The notes under the pieces are model-generated. The model was not told where the DNA came from and did no database searches. It was given only the letters and a program-made list of their open reading frames with translations. Positions 16,042-24,462 of a DNA stretch of 64,000 bases are shown in pieces. The number at the start of each line of letters is the position of its first letter. Position 1 is the stretch's first letter. The position numbers and the translations under genes were made by a program. The stretch comes from Paenibacillus arenilitoris (lineage in GTDB: Bacteria > Bacillota > Bacilli > Paenibacillales > Paenibacillaceae), in assembly GCF_014705655.1 (NCBI RefSeq), contig NZ_JACXIY010000003.1, positions 62,001 through 126,000 of the forward strand. Reading direction: 5' to 3'.

Positions 16042-16836
16042 TCACACCTTCCCCTTGCTTCGCTTTCCGCTATCCGGAAGCGGCGCCTTCATGATTCGGA
16101 TTTGATGCGCCTCGTACTTCGCCGCCACGTCCTCCCCGATCCCGTCATCCGTAATGATGGTGTCGATTTCGTCCAGACCGGCGAACGTAATGAGCGCGCC
16201 CTTGTCGAACTTGCTGTGATCCGCCAGACAGTAGACCGTCTTGGCATTCTCCAAATAAAGCTTCTTCAGCTTCGTCAATTCTTCCGTGAATATGGTCAGC
16301 CCGTACTCCAAATGAACGCCTGTCGTGGATAGGAACAGCTTATGAACGTTCAGCTTCTTGATCCACTCGTGCGACTCGGCGCCGATCAGCACGTTATTGT
16401 GGCGGTAGCCGCCGGGCACGACCAGCCTTACCTGATCCTTGGCCGTCAGCTCGCGAACGATGAGCAGATCGTTCGTCAGCACGGTGACGGGGATGTTCGG
16501 CAGCCGCCTTGCCATCTCCAGCGTCGTGCTGCCCGCGTCCAGCGCGATGATGTCGTTCTCCTCGATGCAGGTCAGCGCCAGCTGGGCGATCGCGCCCTTC
16601 TCCCGCTGATGCTTGCTGTTCGGGAATTGGAGCGGATACAGGCTGTCCTCCCCGTTCTGCTCCAATACCGCGCCGCCGTGCGTCCGTTTGAGCAGCCCTT
16701 TCTCTTCGAGCTTCTCGAGATCCTCGCGGACCGTCTTCTCCGTCACCTGGAACTGCTCGCTCAGCTCGGAAACTTTAACCGCGCCGTGCTGCTCCAGCCT
16801 TTCGATAATTTTGCGGTGGCGTTCTGCGGCTAACAT
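16042..16836 (-). CDS. DeoR-family regulator of the kdu operon
   Basis: This 264-residue protein has the DeoR layout. An N-terminal helix-turn-helix spans residues 1-57 (AAERHRKIIERLEQHGAVKV, then SEQFQVTEKTVREDLEKLEE). The C-terminal effector domain shows DAGSTTLEMARRLP and TVLTNDLLIV, as in sugar-phosphate-responsive repressors. It lies between kduI and kduD in the same direction, so it probably senses a phosphorylated or unsaturated uronate intermediate and represses its own operon. AGGAGGTG lies upstream of the ATG. A matching inverted repeat is present in front of kduI. Confidence 0.9.
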   Translation of the reverse strand: MLAAERHRKIIERLEQHGAVKVSELSEQFQVTEKTVREDLEKLEEKGLLKRTHGGAVLEQNGEDSLYPLQFPNSKHQREKGAIAQLALTCIEENDIIALDAGSTTLEMARRLPNIPVTVLTNDLLIVRELTAKDQVRLVVPGGYRHNNVLIGAESHEWIKKLNVHKLFLSTTGVHLEYGLTIFTEELTKLKKLYLENAKTVYCLADHSKFDKGALITFAGLDEIDTIITDDGIGEDVAAKYEAHQIRIMKAPLPDSGKRSKGKV

Positions 16837-16867
16837 GATGCTTTAACACCTCCTGTTGCGAATGCTG

Positions 16868-17698
16868 CTATTTTAGCTCGCTGGCAGGCACGGCGTCCAT
16901 ATCCGTAAACGTATAATTTTCGCCGGCCATCGACCAGCAGAACGTGTAGTTGCTCGTTCCGACGCCGGAGTGGATCGACCAAGGCGGCGAGATGATCGCC
17001 TGCTCGTTCGCCACGACGAGATGCCTCGTCTCCGAAGGCTCGCCCATCATATGGAAGACGCGGGCGTCGTCGTTCATGTCGAAGTAAAGGTACGCCTCCA
17101 TGCGGCGGTCGTGCACGTGCGAAGGCATCGTATTCCAGACGCTGCCGGATTGCAGACTCGTGACGCCAAGCATCAGCTGGCAGCTTTGGATGCCGTCCGC
17201 GTGAATGTATTTGTACAGGATGCGTTCGTTCGACGTCTCCTGCGAGCCGAGATGAGTAGGATTCGCCTCCTCCATCGTCATTTTGCGCGTCGCGATGGCG
17301 GCGTGCGCAAGCGCGGAGCAGAAATAGAGCTTGGCGGGATTCGATTGATCCAGGCTCGCGAGCAGCACCTGGCGCTTGCCTTTGCCGACGTACAGCACGT
17401 CAAGCTTGTTCAGCTCGTAAGTCTCGCCGTCGACGGTGATCTTCGCCGGTCCGCCAATATTCAGGAAGCCGATCTCGCGGCGCTCCAGAAAATATTCGGT
17501 CTTCAGCGTTGCCGCCGCTTCCAGCTCGAGCGATTCCTTCACGGGAAACGCGCCGCCGATGACCATGCGGTCGTAGTGCGTGTAGGTCATTTTGATTTGA
17601 TCCTGCACGAACAGGCTTTCGATCAGAAACTCGCTGCGCAGGCGGTCGGTCGCATATTGCTTCACGTCGGTCGGGTTTGTCGTATGACGTACTTCCAT
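16868..17698 (-). CDS. kduI: 5-dehydro-4-deoxy-D-glucuronate isomerase (KduI)
   Basis: This 276-residue protein starts MEVRHTTNPTDVKQYATDRL and contains the cupin zinc-site motif MPSHVHDRRMEAYLYFD (about 194-210), both typical of KduI. Length 276-280 is normal. The enzyme converts 4-deoxy-L-threo-5-hexosulose uronate, the spontaneous product of unsaturated galacturonate or glucuronate, to 2,5-diketo-3-deoxygluconate. It is the first gene of the operon with deoR and kduD. AGGAGG lies 10 bases before the ATG. The GH88 and GH105 hydrolases further along the window could supply its substrate. Confidence 0.95.
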   Translation of the reverse strand: MEVRHTTNPTDVKQYATDRLRSEFLIESLFVQDQIKMTYTHYDRMVIGGAFPVKESLELEAAATLKTEYFLERREIGFLNIGGPAKITVDGETYELNKLDVLYVGKGKRQVLLASLDQSNPAKLYFCSALAHAAIATRKMTMEEANPTHLGSQETSNERILYKYIHADGIQSCQLMLGVTSLQSGSVWNTMPSHVHDRRMEAYLYFDMNDDARVFHMMGEPSETRHLVVANEQAIISPPWSIHSGVGTSNYTFCWSMAGENYTFTDMDAVPASELK

Positions 17699-17729
17699 CG
17701 GGATAAAACCTCCTAAAAAGTTTGTATTT

Positions 17730-17762
17730 GTTCGTTTAATATAGTATCACACATTTACGAAC
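17730..17762 (-). promoter_or_regulatory. Candidate DeoR operator ahead of kduI
   Basis: GTTCGT and ACGAAC form an inverted repeat with 21 bases between them, 32-64 bases upstream of the kduI start, overlapping AT-rich promoter-like sequence (TACTAT, TATATT). DeoR-family operators are often TTCGTT-type repeats. Confidence 0.4.
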
Positions 17763-17821
17763 ATAAACAGTACATTTTCTTGTGAGGATCAATTTGCGTC
17801 CATGCATGATTCGACTCGCTA

Positions 17822-17850
17822 TTTACAAACCGTCGGTCGGTTTATATAAT
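17822..17850 (+). promoter_or_regulatory. TetR-controlled promoter
   Basis: TTTACA and TATAAT are exactly 17 bases apart. The spacer carries the palindrome AAACCGTCGGTCGGTTT (17827-17843), a typical TetR-family operator form. Binding there would block RNA polymerase directly, so autoregulation is likely. Confidence 0.75.
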
Positions 17851-17882
17851 AAAATCAATTAAGGGAAAATGGAGGCTTATCG

Positions 17883-18476
17883 ATGAAGCAAGAGGAACGC
17901 AGGGAGCAAACGACCAGGCTGCTGCTCGATTCGACCAGGGCGCTCATAACGGAAAAAGGCTGCCAGGCCGTCACGATGAAGGATATTATGGAGCGCTCGG
18001 GCCTTTCGAAGGGGGCCATATTTCATTACGTGAAAGCCAAGGACGATATTTTTGCTTGGATTTTGCAGGAGAGGCTCGAAGAGACGAACGCGAATTTCAT
18101 GAACGAAGTGAAGCGGGGCCGCACTACCTTCGACGATCCGATGAGGAGAATCGCGGAGCATTTCCCTTCGCTTCAGGATCCCTCCGAGGTGACGAACAAG
18201 GTGCTCATTTATTTGCTCGGGAAGGAAGAACAACCCGCGGTCGCGGAAGCGCTCAGGAAGTTTTACGAGCGGTCCGTGCAGCTGTCCAGACAGTGGATCG
18301 CGACCGGGCAGGAGCATGGGGTCATTAAGGAATCGGTCGATCCGGACGCAGCGGCCGACCTGTTCGTCCTGCTGTCGCTCGGCCTGCGGGTCCGCTCAAC
18401 GATCCCGGACGCCTCGGGGCCATTCGACGCAAAGGCGTATACCGATTTCGTGGTCCGGACTTTACAAGCCGAATAG
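17883..18476 (+). CDS. TetR/AcrR-family transcriptional regulator
   Basis: This 197-residue protein has the TetR N-terminal DNA-binding domain: RALITEKGCQAVTMKDIMER followed by SGLSKGAIFHYVKAKDDIF (about 40-60). The C-terminal ligand domain is helical and undefined. GGAGG lies 7 bases before the ATG. It is the first gene of a three-gene operon with a DUF2269 and a DoxX-family membrane protein, read from a promoter whose spacer holds a palindrome that it probably binds. The ligand is unknown; the linked membrane proteins hint at a redox or membrane stress cue. Confidence 0.9.
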   Translation: MKQEERREQTTRLLLDSTRALITEKGCQAVTMKDIMERSGLSKGAIFHYVKAKDDIFAWILQERLEETNANFMNEVKRGRTTFDDPMRRIAEHFPSLQDPSEVTNKVLIYLLGKEEQPAVAEALRKFYERSVQLSRQWIATGQEHGVIKESVDPDAAADLFVLLSLGLRVRSTIPDASGPFDAKAYTDFVVRTLQAE

Positions 18477-18502
18477 AAACGACAAGAGAGGGTGATGCCG
18501 TC

Positions 18503-18976
18503 ATGAACGGATGGTTAACGATGCATCTGGTCGGCGTATTGCTGTTCGCCGGAAATATTATTACAGCCGCTTATTGGAAGGTGCGGGCGGATTTGTCGAA
18601 CGATCGGGCTCATATTCACCATACGGTTCGGGGCGTCATGCTCGCCGATTACGTATTCACGCTGCCCGGCCTCGCGCTTATTATCGTGTCCGGAATCGCG
18701 ATGGCCGCGCGGGAAGGGATCGGGCTGAACGGTTTCAACTGGCTGACGGCTTCGCTTATTTTGTTTGGCGTGACGGGCGCCATCTGGCTTGCGGTGCTGC
18801 TGCCTCTTCAGCGGGCGATGATCCGCCATAGCAAGGTCGGCCCGGACGGCCAAGCCGGAGATGCGGGCCTCTCCCCGGAATATCGGCGCGCGTCCCGCCT
18901 ATGGGCTATTTTCGGCATCGCGGCCACGCTGCTTCCGCTCGTGATTTTGTACCTGATGATCGCCAAAAGCTTCTAA
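18503..18976 (+). CDS. DUF2269-family membrane protein
   Basis: This 157-residue protein has four membrane segments, starting with MHLVGVLLFAGNIITAAYW. It shows the family pattern of a histidine-containing first helix, a polar loop (RADLSNDRAHIHHTVRGV) and a LPGLALIIVSG helix. The function of DUF2269 proteins is unknown. It lies 26 bases after the TetR gene and 16 bases before a DoxX-family gene, so the three form one operon. Confidence 0.82.
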   Translation: MNGWLTMHLVGVLLFAGNIITAAYWKVRADLSNDRAHIHHTVRGVMLADYVFTLPGLALIIVSGIAMAAREGIGLNGFNWLTASLILFGVTGAIWLAVLLPLQRAMIRHSKVGPDGQAGDAGLSPEYRRASRLWAIFGIAATLLPLVILYLMIAKSF

Positions 18977-18992
18977 TAAGGAGGGATGCAAA

Positions 18993-19433
18993 ATGGTTCC
19001 TTTCTACGCGCTGATCGTTTCGTTCGCCGTATTCCGGGCGCTTGGCCTGCTCGGCATTTCCTATTTCGACGACTGGCAGTCTCCGCTTCAATGGGCGGTG
19101 GCCGTCATGCTGCTGCTGACCGCTTCCGCGCATTGGGGCGGCAAACGGGCCGACCTGATCCGGATGGTCCCGCCCGCCTTGCCGAGGCCCGATCTGCTCG
19201 TATCGGCAACGGGCTTGCTCGAAATCGCGGGCGCGCTGGGCATTGTGCTGCCCGGCGTCTCGCGGCTCGCCTCCGTCTGCCTCGCGGTCATGCTTATCGC
19301 CATGTTTCCCGCCAACGTGCGGGCCGCGCAGGAGAAGCTTACGATCGGCGGGCGGCCCGTGCCGGGCCTGCCTGCGCGCACCTTGCTGCAGGCGGTGTTC
19401 ATCGCGGCCATCCTGCTGGCGGGCTGGCTGTAG
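18993..19433 (+). CDS. DoxX-family membrane protein
   Basis: This 146-residue protein has four predicted membrane segments and the DoxX-like features VMLLLTASAHWGGKRADLIR and GLLEIAGALGIVLPGVSRLA. DoxX-type proteins are small membrane proteins with links to quinone or thiol redox metabolism in some bacteria, but no reaction is assigned to this group. AGGAGGG lies 7 bases before the ATG. It closes the TetR-DUF2269-DoxX operon and is convergent with an ABC permease gene. Confidence 0.82.
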   Translation: MVPFYALIVSFAVFRALGLLGISYFDDWQSPLQWAVAVMLLLTASAHWGGKRADLIRMVPPALPRPDLLVSATGLLEIAGALGIVLPGVSRLASVCLAVMLIAMFPANVRAAQEKLTIGGRPVPGLPARTLLQAVFIAAILLAGWL

Positions 19434-19536
19434 CGGAAAGCCGGGTGCCGGACGCTATCGCGAACAATCCCCCATTCGTCCACAATACCTCCTCTGCAAT
19501 ACTTATTATAGTTATCATAAAAAGTATGAAGTCGAA

Positions 19537-19577
19537 AAATGGCGGTGCTTGGGAGAATCCCCCCTGCGCCGCCATTT
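19537..19577 (-). terminator. Terminator of the NEW3-ABC operon
   Basis: AAATGGCGG...GC pairs with GCGCCGCCATTT around a loop with GGGGGGATTCTCCC. On the minus strand a TTTTTCG run follows. It lies 22 bases past the permease stop and belongs to the recurrent GGCGGTGC hairpin family. Confidence 0.8.
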
Positions 19578-19598
19578 CGTATTCGGTCTGTTGCCGCC

Positions 19599-20657
19599 TT
19601 ATCGCGAACGGATTTCCTGGCGCATGAACAGCGCGTACGACAAGCCGAAGCATACCATCGTTGCGGCCAATAGCCCGACGAGCTGCGGCCAGGACAGCAG
19701 GACGCTTTGGAGTAGCGGCAGCGGGCTCGCGATTGCGCCGACCACTTGCTCCGTCGTCAAAGGCCCGAGCGTGCGGACGTTCGGCATCAGCAGCGTGCTC
19801 GTCGCTTCGGAGAACAGATACGACGGCGAAAGCCGGTTCAGCAGGAGCATTTGTTCATAATGCCGGAGAAGAACGGAGAACGCGGACGACTCCGCCGGCG
19901 CCGTCGCCTTGTCGATCAGCCCCGTGATCATGCTGTAGAAAACGGAGAAGAACAGCCACAGCGCAATGCCGGACAATGCGGACGTCGCCGCCTGACGGAA
20001 GCAGATCGAGAACAGGATGGACAGATTAAGCCAGAAGCCGACAAACACGACGGCGACCAGCAGAAACAACACGACGCGCATCGCTTCTTCGGGCGTCGGG
20101 GGATAACCGATCGTAACCAGACCGAGGCCCATGACCAGAAATCCGAGCGAGAACAGAACGACCGCGATCAACAGCAGCGCGGCCGCGAACTTCGCCAGAA
20201 TAAAGTCCCCCCGGTAGACCGGCTGCGACAGAAGCCGGCTCAGCGTTCCTTTGTTCCGCTCCGAGTTGACGGCGTCGAAACCGAGCGCGATCCCGATAAG
20301 CGGGCCAAGGAACGAGACGAACGTCACGAACGTCGGCAGCGTGCCGTCGGAGGCGGTGAACATTTGCAGGAACAAATACTCGTCGTCCGCTTGCCCGGAT
20401 TGCACGCCGGCTTGGATCGCGGTGACAGCCGCATAGATCGAGCCGATGCACGCAAGGGCGACGATGCCGAGCAGAATGACGAAGCGCCAGCTCCGCATAT
20501 GATCGCCAAATTCTTTGGCTACGATGGCACGGAACGGCGACGCGCCTCCCTTCCCGCGATTTGCCGATTCGAACCTTTCGGCGGAAGGACGCCTGTCGCC
20601 TAGCAGGCCGGACAGCCGCTTCCAATAACCGCCGCGGCTAACGATTGTTTCGCTCAT
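19599..20657 (-). CDS. ABC-2 type transporter permease
   Basis: This 352-residue protein has a polar N terminus of about 45 residues ending [20 protein letters not shown], the usual entry of ABC-2 permeases. Six membrane segments follow, with the large extracytoplasmic part between the first two ([20 protein letters not shown]) and [21 protein letters not shown], the coupling region. Its start overlaps the ATPase gene by 20 bases. Together with the ATPase and the NEW3-domain protein it forms a three-gene transport unit. Substrate is unknown; related systems export or translocate lipids, antibiotics or polysaccharides. Confidence 0.88.
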   Translation of the reverse strand: MSETIVSRGGYWKRLSGLLGDRRPSAERFESANRGKGGASPFRAIVAKEFGDHMRSWRFVILLGIVALACIGSIYAAVTAIQAGVQSGQADDEYLFLQMFTASDGTLPTFVTFVSFLGPLIGIALGFDAVNSERNKGTLSRLLSQPVYRGDFILAKFAAALLLIAVVLFSLGFLVMGLGLVTIGYPPTPEEAMRVVLFLLVAVVFVGFWLNLSILFSICFRQAATSALSGIALWLFFSVFYSMITGLIDKATAPAESSAFSVLLRHYEQMLLLNRLSPSYLFSEATSTLLMPNVRTLGPLTTEQVVGAIASPLPLLQSVLLSWPQLVGLLAATMVCFGLSYALFMRQEIRSR

Positions 20658-21651
20658 GCGAACCGCCTCCTTCGAAATAACGGTGGTAGATGTCGTCCAG
20701 TCCGTACTGCTTGCGCCGAATCGCGTGCAGCCGGGCCCCGCTTTCGATGACCAGCTTCGCCGCGTCCGACGTCTGGTCGCTTCCGAACACGAAGCTCGCG
20801 CGGCTTGCTTCTTCCGGGTGGCCCGGCAATCGGACCGGGCTGCCGGATCCGATGAAGCCGTCTAGTGACTTCAGCCTCTCCGTCAGCGCCTCCGTCCAGC
20901 ACGACGCCTCGATCTCCACCGTGACGGAGCCGTCTTCGTCGAGCTGCCGCGCGAGCGAGGCGACGTCGCCGCAGGCGATAAGTTCGCCGCGCACGAATAA
21001 GCCGACCCGGTCGCAAATTTGCTGCACTTGATGGAGATGATGCGAGGACAGCAGCACCGTAAGACCTTCGTTGCGGCTCATCTCGCGGATGAGCTGAAGC
21101 AATTCGCGCACGCCCTCGGGATCGATGCCGAGGGTCGGCTCATCCAGAATGACGACCTCCGGCTTTTTGATCAGTACGTCCGCGATGCCGAGCCGCTGCC
21201 TCATGCCTCGGGAGAAGGTGCCCGCTTTCTTCCCCGCCGCCTCCCCCAGCCCGACGCGGTCCAGAAGCTCCAGCGCTCTTCGGCGCCCCTCCTGCGCGTT
21301 CAGCCCGTTCAAGCTCGCCGTGAACATTAAGTTATCGAGCGCTGTGCGGTCATCGTAGAAGCCAATATCGTCCGGCATGTAGCCGACCCGCCGTTTGACC
21401 TCGAGCGACTGCCTCGCGGGGTCGAGGCCGCAAACGCGCGCCGTTCCGTCCGTCGGCTCGGTCAAGCCCAGCATCATCAGAATCGTCGTCGTTTTGCCCG
21501 CGCCGTTCGGCCCGAGAAGTCCGAATATTTCTCCGCGCTCGATCGTCAGATTCAATCCGTTGACCGCGGTGTGCCCGCCGTACCGTTTCGTCAGCCGCTT
21601 CAGATCGATAACGGACTTCCCTGACGGCGGATAGTCGGTTGCCCGCTCCAT
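20638..21651 (-). CDS. ABC transporter ATP-binding protein
   Basis: This 337-residue ATPase begins [20 protein letters not shown]. It has Walker A GPNGAGKT (47-54), a signature motif in variant form [10 protein letters not shown], Walker [11 protein letters not shown] and the switch histidine in [12 protein letters not shown]-terminal extension of about 100 residues is typical of ABC-2 partner ATPases. The longer open frame upstream runs into the NEW3 gene; I chose the ATG at 21651 because GGAGG lies 8 bases before it and the NEW3 stop codon is two bases away. It overlaps the permease gene by 20 bases. Confidence 0.92.
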   Translation of the reverse strand: MERATDYPPSGKSVIDLKRLTKRYGGHTAVNGLNLTIERGEIFGLLGPNGAGKTTTILMMLGLTEPTDGTARVCGLDPARQSLEVKRRVGYMPDDIGFYDDRTALDNLMFTASLNGLNAQEGRRRALELLDRVGLGEAAGKKAGTFSRGMRQRLGIADVLIKKPEVVILDEPTLGIDPEGVRELLQLIREMSRNEGLTVLLSSHHLHQVQQICDRVGLFVRGELIACGDVASLARQLDEDGSVTVEIEASCWTEALTERLKSLDGFIGSGSPVRLPGHPEEASRASFVFGSDQTSDAAKLVIESGARLHAIRRKQYGLDDIYHRYFEGGGSHERNNR

Positions 21652-21653
21652 CG

Positions 21654-22817
21654 TTACCGCCTCCCGTACTTGCGGAATAAATAATACAGCCCGGCTATTA
21701 CGGCAAGGATGACCAGTATGCCGATCCAGCCCCAAAGCACCGACGATTTCACGGCGACGCGAAACTGCGCGTCAGCCGTCTTCTCCGCCGACGAAGCCGT
21801 CATGCCGACGACGTAATCGCCGGGGAGCGCCTTCTTATCCGCTTTGATCGTCGCTTGGACGCGCGCGGTGCCGCCCGGCTCGATGGCATCGATCGTCGAA
21901 GGCTCGAACGAAACCTCCCAGCCGGACGGGCTGCTGGCCGACAGGCTGACCTTGTTCAGCTCCGCCGTTCCGTCGTTGGTCACGACGAGATCGAGCTTCC
22001 GCTCTGAGCCCGCCGTCACCTCGGTGCTGAGCAGCTCGTTCGGCGTACTAAGCTTCAGGCTGTACGTTCCGGTAATGACGGCCTCGAGCGTCGTCTCGCC
22101 CGACGTGGCGTTGTTCGAAGCGGAGATCGGAATTTTATAGCTGCCGGCGCTTGCCGTCTGCGGCGGCACGGCGCTGATGCTGATCGATTTCTCGCTGTTC
22201 GGCTCCACTTCGACGGACGTAACGCTCGTTCCGCCGTCCTTGAACGAAATATCCCAGCCGGGCTCCGCCTTCGCGGCAAGCGCGTACGTCTGCTTCTCCG
22301 CCGTGCGGTTGCGCAGCGTCGCGCTGAAGCTGAACGTCGAATCGGAATGGCCCTGCATGTTCGGCTGGTCGGTCGTCAGCTCCGTCCGGAACGTGCCTTG
22401 CTCGGATACTTCGACGGACAAGGGAAGGACGCTGTCCCCGGCTTTCACTTGAAAACGGTAAGCGCCTTTATTGACTTCCAGCGGCACGTCGAGCCGCAAA
22501 TTGACCGTCTGCGATTCGCCCGCTTTAACCGCCAGCCTGCTGACGGCGCGTCCTCCGGTCGTAAGCTCGTAAGACCAATCGTTGCCTCCGGCGTCGAAGC
22601 CGAGGTCGACGCTCTGCGTGCCCGTCCCTTGATTGATGACCTCGATCGAATACGAGATGGAATCTCCCGGCGGCGCCGACAGCTCCAAATACGGCGTATA
22701 GAGCTCTACGGCCGACGCCGCGGATGCCGGCTCCGCGGCGGCCCCGGCCGCGCCTCCCCATACCAGGCTTGCGGCGAGCAACCATTTGACCGCCTGCTTT
22801 CGGCATGCACGAAGCAT
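21654..22817 (-). CDS. NEW3-domain exported protein with C-terminal membrane anchor
   Basis: The coding part is 387 residues from the ATG at 22817, which has GGGGGGAT close before it; the longer open frame upstream is the shadow of the sigma gene. A signal peptide ([20 protein letters not shown]) is followed by three or more beta-sandwich repeats of the NEW3/alpha-galactosidase-associated type, such as [20 protein letters not shown] and [19 protein letters not shown]. One C-terminal membrane helix ([20 protein letters not shown]) ends the protein. It is cotranscribed with an ABC ATPase and permease, a linkage known from other bacteria, so it probably acts outside the membrane as a partner of that transporter. 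Confidence 0.87.
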   Translation of the reverse strand: MLRACRKQAVKWLLAASLVWGGAAGAAAEPASAASAVELYTPYLELSAPPGDSISYSIEVINQGTGTQSVDLGFDAGGNDWSYELTTGGRAVSRLAVKAGESQTVNLRLDVPLEVNKGAYRFQVKAGDSVLPLSVEVSEQGTFRTELTTDQPNMQGHSDSTFSFSATLRNRTAEKQTYALAAKAEPGWDISFKDGGTSVTSVEVEPNSEKSISISAVPPQTASAGSYKIPISASNNATSGETTLEAVITGTYSLKLSTPNELLSTEVTAGSERKLDLVVTNDGTAELNKVSLSASSPSGWEVSFEPSTIDAIEPGGTARVQATIKADKKALPGDYVVGMTASSAEKTADAQFRVAVKSSVLWGWIGILVILAVIAGLYYLFRKYGRR

Positions 22818-23000
22818 GTGAATCCCCCCTGAAACGTATGATTTTGGTCCGCCCTCTGAATGGCGGCATTCATAATCGTTACGAACGGGAAGGCTCCTCG
22901 GATTTACGCAGGGAAAAAAAATTTTAGTTTCCGTTTCTGCCTTTTTTTGATAAAACAATGAATAACGGGAATCGGAACAGCAAGCCGAAGGAGGAGGACA

Positions 23001-23597
23001 ATGAACCCGAAGGACGATAAAATGTCCGAAGCGCTTCGGGAAATGTGCGAAGGCTCGGTTGAGGCATTCGACCGGTTTTATGCCCATTATGCGCCGTTCA
23101 TTATGCAAATCGCGCTTCGGACGCTTGGAGACACGATGGAAGCCGAGGATGTGTGCCACGATGTCATGCTCGAGGCGCTTCGCCGCGGAACCGGCTACGA
23201 TCCCAGCCGCGGTTCGCTGGAAGCATGGCTCGCGGTAATGACGAAGAGCCGCTGTCTGGACCGCCTGCGCCGCTCGAAGCGGGTCGTTCAAACCGGCGAG
23301 ACCGAGCGAAATTTCGCGAATGCTTGCGCGGCTCCGGCCGAGGAGGACGCGGTCGCGCTGCTGGAGAAGGAAGCGCTTCGCTCGGCGCTGCTCAGCCTGC
23401 CGGACGAGCAGCGAAGGGCGGTCATCGGAAACTATTTCGACGCGCGAACGCAGCGCGAGCTGTCCGATCGGTGGAGCGTTCCGCTCGGAACGGTGAAATC
23501 GTGGATCCGATACGGCATCCGCAATATGCGCAAGCAGCTGGAGAAGCACGGATGGAACCGGCAAGAAGAGGACGGGGCGAAGGAGGTTAACGGATGA
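23001..23597 (+). CDS. ECF-type RNA polymerase sigma factor
   Basis: This 198-residue protein has sigma region 2 (FDRFYAHYAPFIMQIALRTL, then AEDVCHDVMLEALRR) and region 4 (LPDEQRRAVIGNYFDARTQR followed by PLGTVKSWIRYGIRNMRKQL). Regions 1 and 3 are absent, as in ECF sigma factors. AGGAGG precedes the ATG. Its stop overlaps the next gene, a zinc-finger anti-sigma factor, by 4 bases. It is divergent from the NEW3-ABC operon, which it may control; the intergenic 183 bases contain GGAAC-type sequence but no proven promoter. Confidence 0.92.
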   Translation: MNPKDDKMSEALREMCEGSVEAFDRFYAHYAPFIMQIALRTLGDTMEAEDVCHDVMLEALRRGTGYDPSRGSLEAWLAVMTKSRCLDRLRRSKRVVQTGETERNFANACAAPAEEDAVALLEKEALRSALLSLPDEQRRAVIGNYFDARTQRELSDRWSVPLGTVKSWIRYGIRNMRKQLEKHGWNRQEEDGAKEVNG

Positions 23598-24370
23598 GCG
23601 GAACGAAAAGTTCGGACCTGATCTGCAAACGAATGTATCGGGAAGAAGAGTGGATCGACTGGCTGCTCGGCAATAAAATGCCTGACGAAGCGGAATCGAT
23701 GCGCCTGCATGCGGCCGGCTGCGCGAAATGCCGCTACGCAGCGGGCGAATGGAAGCCTCTGCTTGCGACGGAGCAACAGGCGGACGGCAAGTCCGACGGG
23801 GCAGCGCTCCTGCCCTCCCCTTCCGTGCGGCGAAAGCTTCGTTCGAAGGTGAAGATGAAGGGGTGGCTTGCTCGGGCTGCGCGAGGCATGGCTTCCGGAA
23901 AAGGACGGATCGCCGCGGCGTCGGGGATCGCGATCCTGCTTTGCGCCGTCATGCTGCAGAGCGTGCCGGACGAACCGGACGCGAAGCATAGCCGGTACGT
24001 GGAAGCCTATGAGCCGCGGGCGCTTTCGTTCATGAACGATCCCCGGACGGCCGGTTTCCCGGTACATGCGTTAAGAAGCGAGCTTGGGGCAGGCTATGTC
24101 TGGTTTAATGAAGGCTCCGGCGAAGTGCTGCTGCTGCTGGAGGGAATGCTGCCGAGCGACGGATTCGTCATCCAAGCTTGGCTGCTCGAAGGCTCCACGC
24201 ACCGGAACATGGGCGTTTTGAAGCATTTGGAAGCCAGCCGGGCCCATCTGTACTTTAAGGACAAGGCGATCGCCCGGCCGCAAAATATCGCGCTTACCGT
24301 CGAGCCGCACGGCGGCAGCCTGGAGCCGACGTCACCCGACGCGCTCGTTATACGACTTCAACGGCCGTAG
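23594..24370 (+). CDS. Anti-sigma factor with RskA-like extracellular domain
   Basis: This 258-residue protein has an N-terminal anti-sigma zinc-binding motif, RLHAAGCAKCRYAAG, with the H-x3-C-x2-C pattern. A single membrane helix lies near residues 98-115 (RIAAASGIAILLCAVML). The extracytoplasmic domain of the RskA (anti-sigma-K) type includes LLEGMLPSDGFVIQAWLLEG. Such proteins hold their sigma factor at the membrane until proteolysis releases it. The ATGA overlap with the sigma gene implies coupled translation at matched amounts. It ends just before a short spacer and a terminator. Confidence 0.9.
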   Translation: MSGTKSSDLICKRMYREEEWIDWLLGNKMPDEAESMRLHAAGCAKCRYAAGEWKPLLATEQQADGKSDGAALLPSPSVRRKLRSKVKMKGWLARAARGMASGKGRIAAASGIAILLCAVMLQSVPDEPDAKHSRYVEAYEPRALSFMNDPRTAGFPVHALRSELGAGYVWFNEGSGEVLLLLEGMLPSDGFVIQAWLLEGSTHRNMGVLKHLEASRAHLYFKDKAIARPQNIALTVEPHGGSLEPTSPDALVIRLQRP

Positions 24371-24428
24371 CGAAGCGCGGCACTATCGCCATGCGGCCGA
24401 GCAATAGCGATCGCCCGCAACATCGCCT

Positions 24429-24460
24429 AAGAGGGCGCCGGACAGTTCCGGCGCCCTCTT
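24429..24460. terminator. Terminator between anti-sigma and MFS genes
   Basis: AAGAGGGCGCCGGA pairs with TCCGGCGCCCTCTT around CAGT and is followed by CTTTAT. It probably serves both convergent genes. Confidence 0.85.
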
Positions 24461-24462
24461 CT

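Noticed and set aside
19746-20603. 285-codon Arg/Glu/Gln-rich plus-strand frame
   Set aside because: It is the antisense shadow of the ABC permease gene; similar long shadows occur opposite most GC-rich genes here (for example 10160-11131 and 55386-56624).
22818-23564. N-terminal extension of the NEW3 protein to 636 residues
   Set aside because: The extension is antisense to the sigma gene; a signal peptide and a ribosome site define the start at 22817.
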